DNA of 64,000 nucleotides from Odobenus rosmarus divergens (taxonomy: Eukaryota > Chordata > Mammalia > Carnivora > Odobenidae): the NCBI RefSeq assembly GCF_000321225.1, contig NW_004450401.1, positions 3,131,967-3,195,966 on the forward strand, in the 5' to 3' direction. Shown piece by piece: positions 12,338-23,625 of this stretch; position 1 is the first letter of the stretch; the number at the start of each line of letters is the position of its first letter. The notes under the pieces are model-generated. The model worked only from the letters and a program-made list of their open reading frames with translations, ran no database searches and had not been told where the DNA came from. A program made the translations under genes and the position numbers.

Positions 12338-13254
12338 TGAGTGTACTATTTTAACAAAATAAACATGATTCCTACTCTCATGAAGCTACATTTAGTGGGA
12401 GACTGACAATAAACAGTCAAACAAAGTAGAAAATAGAAATGCAATTAAAAATTGCAAAGAGTACTATGGCAGAAAGCCCCTGGTACTATGATAGCGAATA
12501 ATGGTGGGGAAGAGCTAACTCACTTTGATATAGTGGTCAGGGAAGCTCTCTCTAAGGTACCAATGTTTGCACGGAGGCTTGGCTACTTGATATAAGGGCA
12601 AATGTTGGTTTTTGGTATCTGTCAAATGTTCAAGTTTCTTAAACTTAATGTTTAAACTTAAGTTTAAACTGAATGCTCAGTTTCTTAAACTGAAAGGTAA
12701 AAATAGGAAGCTTTAAAATTCCAAAGGGAAATTAATTTCGACAAATAGAGTAACCCCACCACCTCCTATACCATGGTAAATAGGGTCCAAAAAATTCAAT
12801 ACTATAAAATGTGGGGTTAAGTGATCATAAAGTTAATGAAATGCACCAGAAGAGCCTGCTGTGGTCCCACTATACAGTCCCAACTCTCCCCCGTCCAACC
12901 CGCAGTTTAGCTCCACCTAAGAGTAGTTGTCTGTTCCAGTTTAACTATCCAAGGGGATGATTCTGGGGCCTGGGGGCAAACTGGGAGTTCCTGGACAGAG
13001 GCAGCAATTCCAGGAATCTCCAGTGAGCTGGTGCCTTTTTGTCAGCCTGCTGGGGAAGTATGGGCCAAGAGAATACAGAAGATTCGAAGCCCTACCCTTT
13101 CTCTCCATCTTCCTGAGGTTGTGTGCCCTGACATGTCCCCTCCTGGTCTCAGTCTATCTTCCACTAGCCTCCCTCCAAACATGAGATCTCCAGCCCACTC
13201 CTGTTTGAGAATAAGAGTTAAGCAAAGGACCAAAGCCAAAATAACTGAATGAGG
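12338..13254. other. Intronic sequence, no gene
   Basis: Includes a small palindromic run of CTTAAACT units near 12635-12690. No feature otherwise. Confidence 0.45.
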
Positions 13255-13765
13255 ATTACCATGGAAGTTTTATTATAGGTTTGGTTGCTACTTGCCTACT
13301 CAATATCCATTCCCTGCTCTTAGTAACAGAACTCAGATTTTGTTTAGGAGGCAACGTGACTAATCGAATTACATGCTTCCTTGAACTCTACTGCAAGAAT
13401 ACTACTGCATGGTAAGGTGACAGAGTTTAACTGATAAGATTTCAATTAAGGGATTTGGGAAAGCTCAACTTTAATGATATGGGCACTACTCATTTCAGCT
13501 TCCTTTTATACCTTCCTCCTTGGAACCTGGACATGAGGCTGGAAATACAGCGATTGCTTTAAGACTAGGAGATAACCATGAGGATGAATGTTTTATATGA
13601 AGAATAGTGATGCAGAAAGATGGAAGGAAGCTGGGCATTGACACCATTGTGGAATGGCGGTCCCAACCTGAATGAACCACCTCCAGACCTCTAGGTGAGA
13701 AAGTCCATCTTTGACTGTCCCGTTAGTTTTCCATTATATATAGCCAACTGAAATCCTAACAGATA
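13255..13765 (+). mobile_element. Ancient MaLR-like LTR, tentative
   Basis: It carries GCAGAAAGATGGAAGGAAGC and a diverged stretch around it in the order I associate with old MLT1 copies, and ends near CCTAACAGATACAG. Family assignment is uncertain. Confidence 0.4.
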
Positions 13766-15539
13766 CAGTGGTATACCATGAGCATAAACTTAACACCTTT
13801 TAAAGAATCCAAGATTTTTAAGGTTTTAGTGTAGAAAGTCCAACTCTCAGGTTATAAAAGAGAAAATTCACAGCACTCCATTCCTTATCACCCACTGTAG
13901 AGTGGTCAGTAAAGGTCATTAAACAAAAGTAGCACAAAGCAGCAGCTCCAGAGAGGGAGGCATTTAATCCCACTTATCTTCATTAACCTCATTTCCCAAG
14001 CCATATCAAATAAACATATATTCCAGGTAAAACTGTGCTTGCTCTGTAAACATACTTCTAGAGAGGTTCCTTGGTTCCTCCTTGCAAGGAGATTGCCATC
14101 CCTGAACTCCTCCTATATGAGAATTTTTCACAGCATAAAATGACTTTCGAAGCAACTCTGCCCACAGGTAAAGTTATGGCTTAGGGTGCATAATTGCACA
14201 TACCACCTTTCAACTTTCACACAGATGTATTAAAGTGATATGGCTCAAGGAATGATAGTTTTTTCTACTTTTGCCTTAGCAGACTTCTACTCTAATCTGA
14301 AATCTCCTATTTACTACCACACACTTACACACAATGCCTCATCCTCCAAAACAAAGTCCTCAGATTATGCCTACAGATTTCATTATTCTTCAGGTCAGAT
14401 ACAGCCAGCATTCAAAATAATATGAACATTTGTACAGAAAGTGTAGTTCAGATAAAGCAACATATTAATAGGCCAAATCAAAGGAAGGAAAAGAGAGAAT
14501 TCTGCTAGTTCTCTGTATGTACCCTTGCCCATGTGAAATTAAATTCTTTGTGCATCCTAATGTGAAGAATGCAGACTGTTTTTATTATCACAAATAAGAT
14601 AATGGGCATTCAAGTAGGCTATTCAAGCAAGAAAAAAATCTAAACTATATGATGAAATTTTTCATCACAGAACCCAAAAAGGGAAGACTTCCAGATGAAA
14701 ATCCATGTAGAGTCAACTAGAATTACATTTTTTTTCATTTCAGAATAGAATTACTCCATAAAGTTTTCTAATATCTTTCTAATGTTTTCCAATGAAACTC
14801 TAGAAAAGTAATAAAATTCAGTCAAGAGTCATCATAACTGAATCGAGTCCCAAATAAGTTATTTTTTTTAATTGTCAGAATCTTATATGTCAAATTACCT
14901 GTTTTAGAGATCTTTTTAAAAAATGGGGGGATTCCCTACTCTTTTTTCTCTAAGTAGGCAAGGACAATCAGCAGGAGGCAGCCTGGGATTTTCAGAGATC
15001 TTTACTATCATCAAGACAAAGGCTAAACTAATACGTAATATACAACTTAGGTGGCCTTCCTAGAAGGCAATTCAAATTTCAGCGTGCAAGGTCTTCCGTG
15101 CCCTGTGTCAACCCTTCAAAGAAGCATACCATAAAACATTACGAGTGCCTTCTTCACCATCTGTGTGTGATAAGTGATAAAAATGTGGGCAGAAGTAATT
15201 ATTTTGCCAAGCCCTGCGGTTTGAAGCCACAACACAGCCCCCACAGGGATCTAGAAGCAAACACACTGAGGGTTATAAGTGGTCTCGCAGAAGCGCCCTC
15301 ACACCCCACTGGAGACTCACCTGGTTAGCTTGCCCCGCGGAGGTAGGGAGTTGGGTCTTTTTTCCAGACTCACCTCTAAACCCCCAGTTTGTGCCTGCGT
15401 GCTTGGTTTCCCTCAGGCTAACAGGTTTAAATCAGTACTGGGTGGCAAGCTATGTCCATTCTGTGGGTTCCGCAGTTTGGAACACAGGGGCTCTGCAGCA
15501 CCCGATAGTTCTTCGCAGCCTGTTTTCATGCCCAAACTC
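13766..15539. other. Repeat-poor intron next to MCC exon 1
   Basis: No transposon recognised. GC content rises from about 15.05 kb towards the CpG island. Confidence 0.5.
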
Positions 15540-15990
15540 TGTCACTGAGAAAGCATCCCTATCCTGGTCCAGTCGCGGGGCTCTCCATTGAGCAGCCGGA
15601 CGGATCGCTGCCCGGTGTGATAGCATCGCACCAGGAGCCGGAGGCTGCAGGGCAGCCCCTCTTACCTGGGACAAGTGGCCAGAACCCGTTTCAGCAAAGG
15701 CATGAACGCTCCAAGACCCGGGGAGGACTCGCATCCTAAAGAGATGTCTCCCAAAGCCCAGACAAAGACAGCGCTGGGAAAAGTTGGACCAACTAGCACC
15801 ACCAGAAGGCGAGCGGCTCAGCCCCTCGGCCTTCGTGGCTGAGCCGGCGACGCGCTCTCAGAGTCGCAGCCAACTTTTCCGTGAGCTTCTGAGCAACTTG
15901 CTGGAAGTTGGGGCAAGGGGGCAGAGGAGGGGTCTAGGGCAGCGCGGAGAGGCTGGTTGTGCCCCAGCCGGTTTCGCATACCTCCCCAGT

Positions 15991-15992
15991 AC
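15991..15992 (-). other. MCC: Splice donor of MCC exon 1
   Basis: On the minus strand the exon ends ...AGCAG and is followed by GTACTGGGGAGG. It interrupts an Arg codon after AG, in the middle of the EF-hand loop, so exon 2 must supply the third base and the end of the loop. Confidence 0.88.
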
Positions 15993-16156
15993 CTGCTAAT
16001 GTATCCGTCCCCGTCGCCGTCGCACGTCTGGAAGAGGCGCCGCATCCGCTCCTCCTCGCCGGTGCTGGACGTGTCGCTGCTGCTGCTGCCGCCGCCGCCG
16101 CCACCGCTGCTGCCACCGCCGCTGGCGCTCCCCGCCGCCGCCGCAGCCGCCATCAT
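15993..16156 (-). CDS. MCC: MCC long isoform, first coding exon (partial CDS)
   Basis: The minus strand encodes 54 codons plus two bases of a split Arg codon, followed at once by a GT donor (CAG|GTACTGG) at 15992-15991. The product begins Met-Met, then six Ala (residues 3-8), mixed Gly/Ser (9-27, with six Gly and four Ser in runs), an acidic stretch TGEEERMRRLFQTC (32-45) and the start of an EF-hand loop, DGDGDGYIS (46-54). I recognise this as the N-terminus of the long isoform of MCC, a coiled-coil scaffold linked to Wnt and NF-kB signalling and to the cell cycle. The short isoform uses another first exon. The rest of the gene lies left of the window. The second Met has the better start context (A at -3, G at +4); the first has C at -3. 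The identification comes from memory of the human protein but the match is long and specific. Confidence 0.93.
16074..16150 (-). repeat. MCC: Coding GCC/GCT/AGC trinucleotide tract in MCC exon 1
   Basis: Almost uninterrupted trinucleotides encode the Ala, Gly and Ser runs of MCC residues 3-27. Human MCC has more Ser in the same place, so the tract differs in length between species. Confidence 0.8.
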
Positions 16157-16850
16157 GCGCCGGCTGCCTGCTCGGGAGGAGGAGGACGAGCGACCGCGGG
16201 AGGAATCTGCGAGGCGCAAAAGCGGCTCGCAGCCCCGAACCTGCCTGACAACGGAGCATGCCCAGTGGCCGCCGGGGCGCTCCGGTCGCGGGATTCCAGC
16301 TCTCCGGGTTTTGACCGGGCTGGGAAGATGGGCGCTCTGCAATCGCGGGAGTAGGCACCTTAGTGGAGAGGGAGGAGGGGAAGGTAGATTGTGGAGTCGG
16401 AGCCAAAGATGCCGAGGGGACGCCAGGGGACGCGAAGGGTGGCAGAGTACACAGGAGGTCCCCTGGAAAGGTGTCAGCTCCGCGTATCCGACCACAACAC
16501 GGACCTCTGACACTTGGGGACTCAGGCAGAGGCGAGTGTGCTCCCGGCAGAACTCCTCCAGCTGCCGGGAGTCGTGGATTTCTTTTCAGAAGAAAGATAA
16601 ACACTCCCGTTTTGCAAACTCAAAGCGATACTCCCGGTCTCAGTCTGCAAGACTGCGCTGGATTCTGTACCCATAATCCACAACCCACAAATGAGACCCG
16701 GAATGGCGGGGGATTTGTTCATTTTTAACACCTGTCAAGAAATCTGAACCTCCTTAGCTCCGACTGGTCTTCCACACTATACTGTAAACAGTCTGCTCTC
16801 CGGTGTGGCATTGTGCACGTTTGATCCATTTCTGGAGACGGCTCCTGACC

Positions 16851-16858
16851 TGACGTCA
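16851..16858. promoter_or_regulatory. Full CRE palindrome TGACGTCA
   Basis: A perfect cAMP-response element lies about 695 bp upstream of the MCC start codon, outside the dense CpG island. CREB/ATF family proteins bind this sequence. Whether it acts on MCC is not shown by the sequence. Confidence 0.5.
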
Positions 16859-16899
16859 CTACTATTTGACCCAACAGTTTTAATAACATCAAGAGCGAA

Positions 16900-17115
16900 C
16901 ATAATAGATGGTCTCATTTCACTGCAGACCTGAAAGATGTCTCTATAATTATCAACCCTATGTTTTAGGAGGTAGGTAACTACTTCATAGGGTATCTTGG
17001 GAATAAAATAGAGTACATAATGCACTTAGGACAATGTCTTGATACCTACTAAGTACTCAGTAAATGTTAGCTCTCATTATTCCCAATTTACAGATAAGAA
17101 AACTAAGGCACCCAA
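16900..17115. mobile_element. MIR-like sequence
   Basis: ACTAAGTACTCAGTAAATGT and CCCAATTTACAGATAAGAAA resemble MIR parts; diverged. Confidence 0.4.
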
Positions 17116-17289
17116 ACCTGCTTAAAATTCCAGGCTTAGTAAGTGTCAGGGCAGAGGCAAGCCCAGGCAGGCAGTCTAACTCCAAAGCAGGAGCCCTTAA
17201 ACACAACAGTATCCTTCCACCACAGCAGAAAGGGAACCACAATGAACCAATTTGTGGTTTAGGGAATGACTCATTATTCTGTCCCAGAC

Positions 17290-17792
17290 TTTCTGTCAGA
17301 GGTCTGAAAATTCCTGTGGTAGTTTTAAAAACACATCTGCAGATTCTTTGGTGCACCTCTCATCAAGAGACAGAGTCTGTTTGCCTCCCCCCTTGAACCT
17401 GAGGGGGACTTTATGAATATTCTCTTAACTTCTGAGGCCGGGCTAGAAAAGACACTATAGATTCCATTTGGCTCTCTCGCTTGGGACAAGAACCTTGGAA
17501 GCCCTGAACTACCTTGAAAGAAATTAGTCCACACTAAGCTGCCATGCTGGAGAGACCATGTAAAGACAGAAAGAGATGCCCAAGGAACCTCAGCTGTTCG
17601 AGACTTCCCAGCCCAGGTGCCAGGCCTCAGTGAATGAGAGAGCCTTCAGACAATTCTAGACCCTGAACAAAAATTGTCCAACTGAGCCCAGACAACCCCC
17701 AGAGATACAATGGCAATAATAAAAGGATTGTTGTGGTTTTAAACCACTAAGTTTTGAGGTCATTTGTCATGCAGCAATAAAACCAGAAGACG
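17290..17792 (+). mobile_element. MLT1-type LTR (ERVL-MaLR)
   Basis: The 3' end reads TTTTAAACCACTAAGTTTTG and then a run to GCAATAAAACCAGAAGA, as in MaLR LTRs. It lies about 1.2 kb upstream of the MCC start. Confidence 0.65.
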
Positions 17793-17972
17793 TCCATATG
17801 TCTTGAAACTGTCTGCCAGGTCAGAAGGAAGCTGTTTTTGCCTCTTCTCTCCCCTCTTTGCCCCATCCACCCCTTCCTACTTCAGTTCTTTTTAAATCTG
17901 TAAGTTCCCAGGACTTCAGGGCACTTATGATCCATACAATGAATAGGATGTCATCTTAAAAAATTCTGTCAA

Positions 17973-18172
17973 GGGCCGCCTGGGTGGCTCAGTCGGTTAA
18001 GCGGCTGCCTTCAGCTCAGGTCATGATCCCAGGGTCCTGGGATCGAGCCCCACGTCCAGCTCCCTATTTAGTGGAGAGCCTGCTTCTCCCTCTCCCTCTG
18101 CCTGCCGCTCTGCCTACTTGTGCTCTCTATCTCTCTGTCAAATAAATAAATAAAATCTTTAAAAAAAAAAAG
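17973..18172 (+). mobile_element. CanSINE upstream of MCC
   Basis: Flanked by AAAAATTCTGTCAA. Confidence 0.94.
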
Positions 18173-18403
18173 AAAAAAATTCTGTCAACATATCCAGTAG
18201 TATTTGCTTAAAAGATGCTACTGTCAACATAAATATTCTTATCTACAACAGAACAAGGACCAATGTTGAAGCTTCTAAAAAATATTTAGAATCTTTATTT
18301 TTCTAATTTTTCACAGAATAAAACTTTTATTACTGTCTGACAGTATAGCCAGACAGGAGTTGTTACCCTTAAATCCTCCTAGACAACTGATGGTTTGCGG
18401 CTA

Positions 18404-18457
18404 AAAAAGAAAAGAAAGGAAAGGAAAGGAAAAAAGAAAAAGAAAGACGAAAGACAG

Positions 18458-18512
<55 letters not shown>

Positions 18513-18549
18513 GAAAGAAACGAAAGAAAGAAAGAAAGAAAGAAAGAAA

Positions 18550-18581
<32 letters not shown>

Positions 18582-18588
18582 AAAAGAG
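18404..18588 (+). repeat. (GAAA)n microsatellite
   Basis: About 185 bp of GAAA units with a few interruptions (GAGAAAGAAAC near 18510). Purine-only on this strand. Long lysine/serine-type open frames here are artefacts. Confidence 0.97.
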
Positions 18589-19181
18589 TTTTTCTAAATA
18601 CATATGTATGGAGGGTCTGGAAACCCAAACGATTTTCCAGGATTCAAGTATAACTCTTCATAACCACACTCTATATATACAGAAAGCAGAGTGTAAACCT
18701 CAACCAATTATATTTCAAAGCAAAGAATGTTTTTCTCCTGAGAGAATATGTGCATGACAGCTCTGGAGGTTTAAATTTAAACCATCTTGAATTAAATCTG
18801 AACACACAAAAAGTGGATCTTGACAAATTTCCTAAACAACATTTGCTCATGCTTGGGTAATTCAGAAATGGCTGAACAGACAGATTCAACCTTCCAGAAA
18901 AGAATTTGCTTCTGAGCTGATATGAAGCATATGAAATTTCAGCTGAAAAGGTTACTAGGAGAGGGAGAAATTTGTAAGACATTGAAAATAGAGATGCCAG
19001 ATGAATAGAAAGATGATAAATGTAAAGTAGGAGCTTGGAATGAGAGCAATTCCCATGGCCATAAATCTAACAGTACCGGTTATGTCATAATTTCAAAGGT
19101 TTTACGTATTTATCTGAGATGAGTACATAGTTCAACACCGTCCTTATCCAGTTTTTTTTTTCTCAGATTCCTCTTGGTTAT
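18589..19181. other. Intergenic, nothing recognised
   Basis: AT-rich unique sequence. Confidence 0.45.
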
Positions 19182-19199
19182 AATAACAGTTCATATTTT

Positions 19200-19397
19200 G
19201 GGGAGCCTGGGTGGCTCAGTCTTTGGGCGTTTGCCTTCGGCTCGGGTCATGATCCCAGGGTCCTGGGATCAAGCCCCGCATCGGGCTCCCTGCTCGGCGG
19301 AGAGCCTGCTTCTCCCTCTACCACTCCCCCTGCTTGTGTTCCCTCTCTCACTGTCTCTCTCCATCAGACAAATAAATAAAATCTTAAAAAAAAAAAA
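19200..19397 (+). mobile_element. CanSINE
   Basis: Flanked by AATAACAGTTCATATTTT. Confidence 0.95.
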
Positions 19398-19416
19398 ATA
19401 ACAGTTCATATTTTTA

Positions 19417-20479
19417 TCGTACATTTCAAAATACACTGTATACATTATGAGATATTATGTCCTCTATGTCTAAAGTCACCAGTTAAAACAAATAAAACCA
19501 TTGCAACACTGTGCAAACTTAATTACCTGGTATTTGCCTTTCCAAATTCCGTTTACCTAAACTAGGACCACATGCACACCTGCCCAGCACCCCCGGTGCT
19601 CTCTGCCCACCTTTCCCTCTGTTGGTGTTTTTATGAGCCCAGCTAAGCTCCCTCAAGAAGCCTTCCTTTACCTCCCCAGGTCAAAATGATGTTCCAAAGC
19701 TCTCTTGGCTTGAAGTACACATTTTGAGGATAGAATCATTAGAATCATATAATTTAATGGTGATTTGCCTTCCCTACCCACAGCACCAATTATTTATTAT
19801 TAAATGAGGTTGTAAATTCCTGAGAGAAAACAATAAGGTAAAGTTGAGCTTTACCTTGAACTTTTATTAAGCTCTTATCACAAATCAGTAAGTACTGATT
19901 TAAATGTTTAAATACGTTATTTAATGCTATCAAGTAGGGAAGGTATTTATCATCCTTATTTGTGGGGTAGGAGGTGCCAAGTGAGAGGAAGCAAATCCAA
20001 AAAATGTTAAGAGTAGCATGCCCAAGTAAAGAGTCAGTTCCCTATGGCCTGACAGCTGAAGGCTGTCTTCTGACAGCACTCTTAGAAGCCTGGCAACAAT
20101 CCTGTCTTGAGAGGAGAACCGTGTGGTACATTTCCATGTTCATCACAGGCCACTCCTTGAGCCACTTGATCCACTTCATATATATTTGGAGAGCCTCTCC
20201 TCCAAGATTCTGGTGGGCCTCCCTTTCAGGGGGAATCTTAGAAGAGAAAGGTTAGTGTGAAAAAATTACAATCCCCAGCACTGCTGTAGGTCCTAGGGTC
20301 CCAAATGCTACTCACTGTCTCCCTCCTCCACTAGCAAGTCTAGATCCCCTCACCCTCAAGAGCTGGTCTAGGCTGTTTACTTGGTGACACAACCAAGATT
20401 CTCATCTCTGATTGCTGCACTTGTTCATTTACTGTTAGAACCGAAGGGAGAATAAAGAGGTGCCCAAATAGATCACCTG
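19417..20479. other. Intergenic, nothing firm
   Basis: A diverged L2- or MIR-like piece lies near 19850-19975. The rest is unique. Confidence 0.4.
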
Positions 20480-21760
20480 TTTGCTAAACATATTCCTCTT
20501 CGCCTCTCTTGTGTAATTATAGCACTGCCTCTTCTTGATGATTAGTGTAAATTACCTCAGCCAATATAGTGACTCTTCTTGCCTGCTGATATCTATCCCT
20601 TGGTGGAGGTGGTCTTCCACTGGAGAAGAGGAATTCTAACCCTGCAGAGGCAAGAGGTTTGGGGACAAGAGGCACAAATTTCCCAAATGGATCATTTCCC
20701 AATAGGGAGTTAAGGCAAGTACGGTCACTCCTGCTTCCACCCTTTGGTTTTTAGACCCATGTAGACTTCTTATCGGGGATGTAGCACTATACGAAGTCTT
20801 TGATTCAACATACATGCTGTGCCGTAGAGGGTGGCTCACCATCCTCATAAAGTGTCACCTTCAAGATGGAACTTCAGCTGTGCTTCCAGGAAGCTGTTCC
20901 ACTTTTTCCAGCAGCTTCTTGGTGGTGCAGTATGTGATATGACCAGTGGGTCCCATGATCATGAGCCACTCCTACACATTAGGTAATGTGGGTTACCAGA
21001 TTTGACACAGTGCTATGTGGGACCTCATGTCAATAGAGTAACACTCTGTAAGACTTTGGATAGTAATATTGGCTGAAGCCCTGCAGGTAGGAAAGGCAAA
21101 CCTATAGCAGGAATGTGTGTATAGTGTGAGCATGAATTGCTGGTCCTTTCAGAGAAGTGACCCAATGTACTCAACTTGCCATCCAATGGTCAGTTAGTCT
21201 CCTCAAAGAATGGTGGCATATGGGGGGCCCAGCATTAGTCTCTGTTAATGGCAGGTTGGATATTTGGTAGCAGTAGCAGTGACATCGGCCTTGTTAAACT
21301 GGTGCCCGTGTTGTTGGGCCCATGTATAGCCTCCATTTCTGTAACCAAGGCTACTTTATTCTATTCCCATTGTCCTGGCACTGGGGTGGCTGATGACAGG
21401 GTCTGGCTGACATCTGGCTGAGTCATTTTGCCTAGTTTGTTGTTTAGTGCCTCTTCTGTGGTGGATGCTCTTTGGTGGACTTTAATATGTGATAGAAAGG
21501 TCTACACATTTTTTGTCCACTGCCTTATGTCCATTCACATGTCTCTACCCAGTCATTCTTGTCTCCCTAGTCTTCCATTCTTCCTCCTTTCATGTTCCTG
21601 TCCAGCTGGCTAAGCCATTTGCCACTACCTATGAATCTGTATATATTCTAACTTTGGGCCATTTCTCTCTATACAAAGTGGATGACAACTTGAAGATTTG
21701 CCCATTAGGAGTATTTTCACTTGCTCAGTTTTGTTTCTCAGGGAAGCATACCCAGAGAAA
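20480..21760 (-). mobile_element. ERVL-type endogenous retrovirus internal relic, antisense
   Basis: The plus strand resembles the reverse complement of the pol 3' region of class III (ERVL) elements, which I recognise by its sequence style rather than by an intact frame. It has no long open frame, many stops on both strands and no obvious paired LTRs, so it is an old dead copy. The assignment is from memory and moderate. Confidence 0.55.
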
Positions 21761-22165
21761 GAATTTGGTGGGTAGCATATCTATTAAGAAATCTGCTGGA
21801 ATGGAATGTGGGAAAAAGAGAAAGAAGCAAGATTGAGCAGAGAGAAAAGTACAGCTGGGTATAGATGTGATGACAAACTTAGATGATCTGATAGGGAGCT
21901 CTGGAGCTAAACTGATCTTGCAGAGTTGTCTCGTGTTGGCCTGTCATGGCTGGGCATTTATATCTCCACCTCAACCAGCCACTGGATATAAACTGCTCCA
22001 AGAAGGTTGTGACTCTGGTCAAGGTGTTTCTTTGAGGCTGAATCAATCCCTAAACAGTTTGACAGAAGAAGGCTGCCACAGACAGCCCTCTGGCAGCAGA
22101 AGGCAGAAGCCACAAGCCCTTTCTTAAAGGGGAATCAAGTGGCACATCTTTGTGCCCACACAGAA
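21761..22165. other. Unclassified sequence between ERVL relic and MIR
   Basis: It may be an LTR or flank of the retroviral relic. It has CT- and AG-rich parts and no terminal repeat I can pair. No coding evidence. Confidence 0.3.
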
Positions 22166-22345
22166 TCAGATAGCCTGAAGTGAAACCCTGACTAAACTGA
22201 TTACTTCCTGGGTGATCTTGGAAAATTACTTGACCTGAGTTTTGGTTTCCTTATCTGTGAAATGGGGGTATTACTTATTTCATAGGGCTATTGTAAAAAT
22301 TCCAGGATATAATTCATATAAAATACATTATATGGATCACCAGAA
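22165..22345 (+). mobile_element. MIR
   Basis: GGAAAATTACTTGACCTGAG, TTTCCTTATCTGTGAAATGG and GGGCTATTGTAAAAATTCC are in MIR order. Confidence 0.75.
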
Positions 22346-22394
22346 AGAGCCCAGTGAAACTTAACTATTATTATTTTTTTCATAAAACCGGGTC

Positions 22395-23625
22395 AGCAGT
22401 AACCTCTTGGACATCAACTTAAGCAATATTTTTCTGGATATGTCTCCCCAGGCAACGGAAACAAAAGAAAAAATGAACAATTGGGACTACATCAAAATAA
22501 AAAGCTTTTGCATAGCAAAAGAAACCATCAACAAATTGAAAGGGCAACCTACTGAATGGGAGAAGATATTTGCAAATGATATATCCAACAAGGGGTCAAT
22601 ATCCAAGATATATAAAGAACTCATACAACCCAACACCATAAAAACAAATAATCCAATTTAAAAATGGGGAGAGGACCTGAATAGACATTTTTTCCAAAGA
22701 AGAGATACAGATGGCCAAAAGACACAAGAAAAGGTGCTCAACATCACTCATCATCAGAGAAATGCAAATCAAAACCACAATGAGATATGACCTTACACCT
22801 GTCAGAACGGCTAAAATAAAAAAAAAAAAAAACAAGAAATAAGTGTTTGTAGGGATGTGGGATGTGGAGGAAAAGGAACCCTCATGCACTATTTGTGGGA
22901 ATGTAAGTTGGTGCAGTCACTAATAGAAAACAGTATGGAGGTTCCTCAAAAACCTAAAAATAGAAGTATCATATGACCCAGTAATTCCACTTCTGTGTAT
23001 TTACCTGAGGAAAATGAAAACAAAAATTCAAAAAGATAAATATACTTCTGTGTTTATTGTAGCATTATTTGCAATAGCCAAGATATGGAAGCAAACCAAG
23101 TGTCTATTGGTAGATGAATGGATAAAGATTATGTGGTAATGAAATATTACAATGAAATATTACTCAGCCATAAAAAGAATGAGATCATGACATTTGCAAC
23201 AACATGGATGAAACTAGAGGGTATTATGCTAAGTAAATAAGTCAGACAGAGAAAGATAAATACCATATGATTTTACTTACATGTGGAATGTAAAAAACAA
23301 AACCAATGAACAAACAGGAACAGACTCATAAATTCAGAGAACTGGTGGTTGCCAGAGGGGAGGGGAGGGGGGATGGGTGAAATAGGGGAAAGGGATTAAG
23401 AGGTACACAATTCCAGTTACAAAATAAATAAGTCACAGAGATAACAGGTACAGCATAGAGAATATAGTCAATAATATTGTAATAATGTTGTATGGTGACA
23501 GATGGTGACTATACTTACCATGGTGAGCACTGAATAATGTATAGAGTTGTCAAATCACTATGGTGTACACCTGAAACTAATGTAACATTGTATGTCAACT
23601 ATACTTCAATAAAAAAAAAGTTAAA
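22395..23625 (+). mobile_element. L1 fragment, ORF2 end plus 3' UTR
   Basis: It covers the last part of ORF2 (GACTACATCAAAATAAAAAG), the sperm-like L1 3' region and an A-rich tail CAATAAAAAAAAAG. Frameshifts break ORF2. Confidence 0.88.

Larger units (their letters stand above)
1..15990 (-). other. MCC: MCC intron 1 (partial)
   Basis: Everything left of the donor is intronic for the long isoform. I found no second MCC exon: nothing encodes the second half of the EF-hand loop or the following MCC sequence. The content is repeats plus unique DNA, annotated separately. Confidence 0.8.
15540..16460. promoter_or_regulatory. MCC: CpG island and promoter region of MCC
   Basis: GC content and CpG frequency rise sharply here compared with the AT-rich flanks, and CpGs are common from about 15.54 kb to about 16.46 kb. 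The island surrounds the first coding exon and its 5' leader on the minus strand. I see no TATA box at a sensible distance, which fits a dispersed CpG-island promoter. A YY1-like AAGATGGGCGC occurs on the plus strand near 16326. The transcription start cannot be fixed from sequence alone. The 5' leader should lie between 16157 and perhaps 16450. Confidence 0.8.
16461..17289. other. MCC upstream flank
   Basis: Unique DNA with the CRE and a MIR-like piece; no coding evidence. Confidence 0.5.

Noticed and set aside
15957..16676. 239-residue plus-strand frame over MCC exon 1
   Set aside because: GC-rich shadow of the MCC exon and promoter; Pro/Leu/Arg composition only.
18379..18757. Long Lys/Arg- or Phe/Ser-rich frames on both strands
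   Set aside because: They are translations of the GAAA microsatellite.
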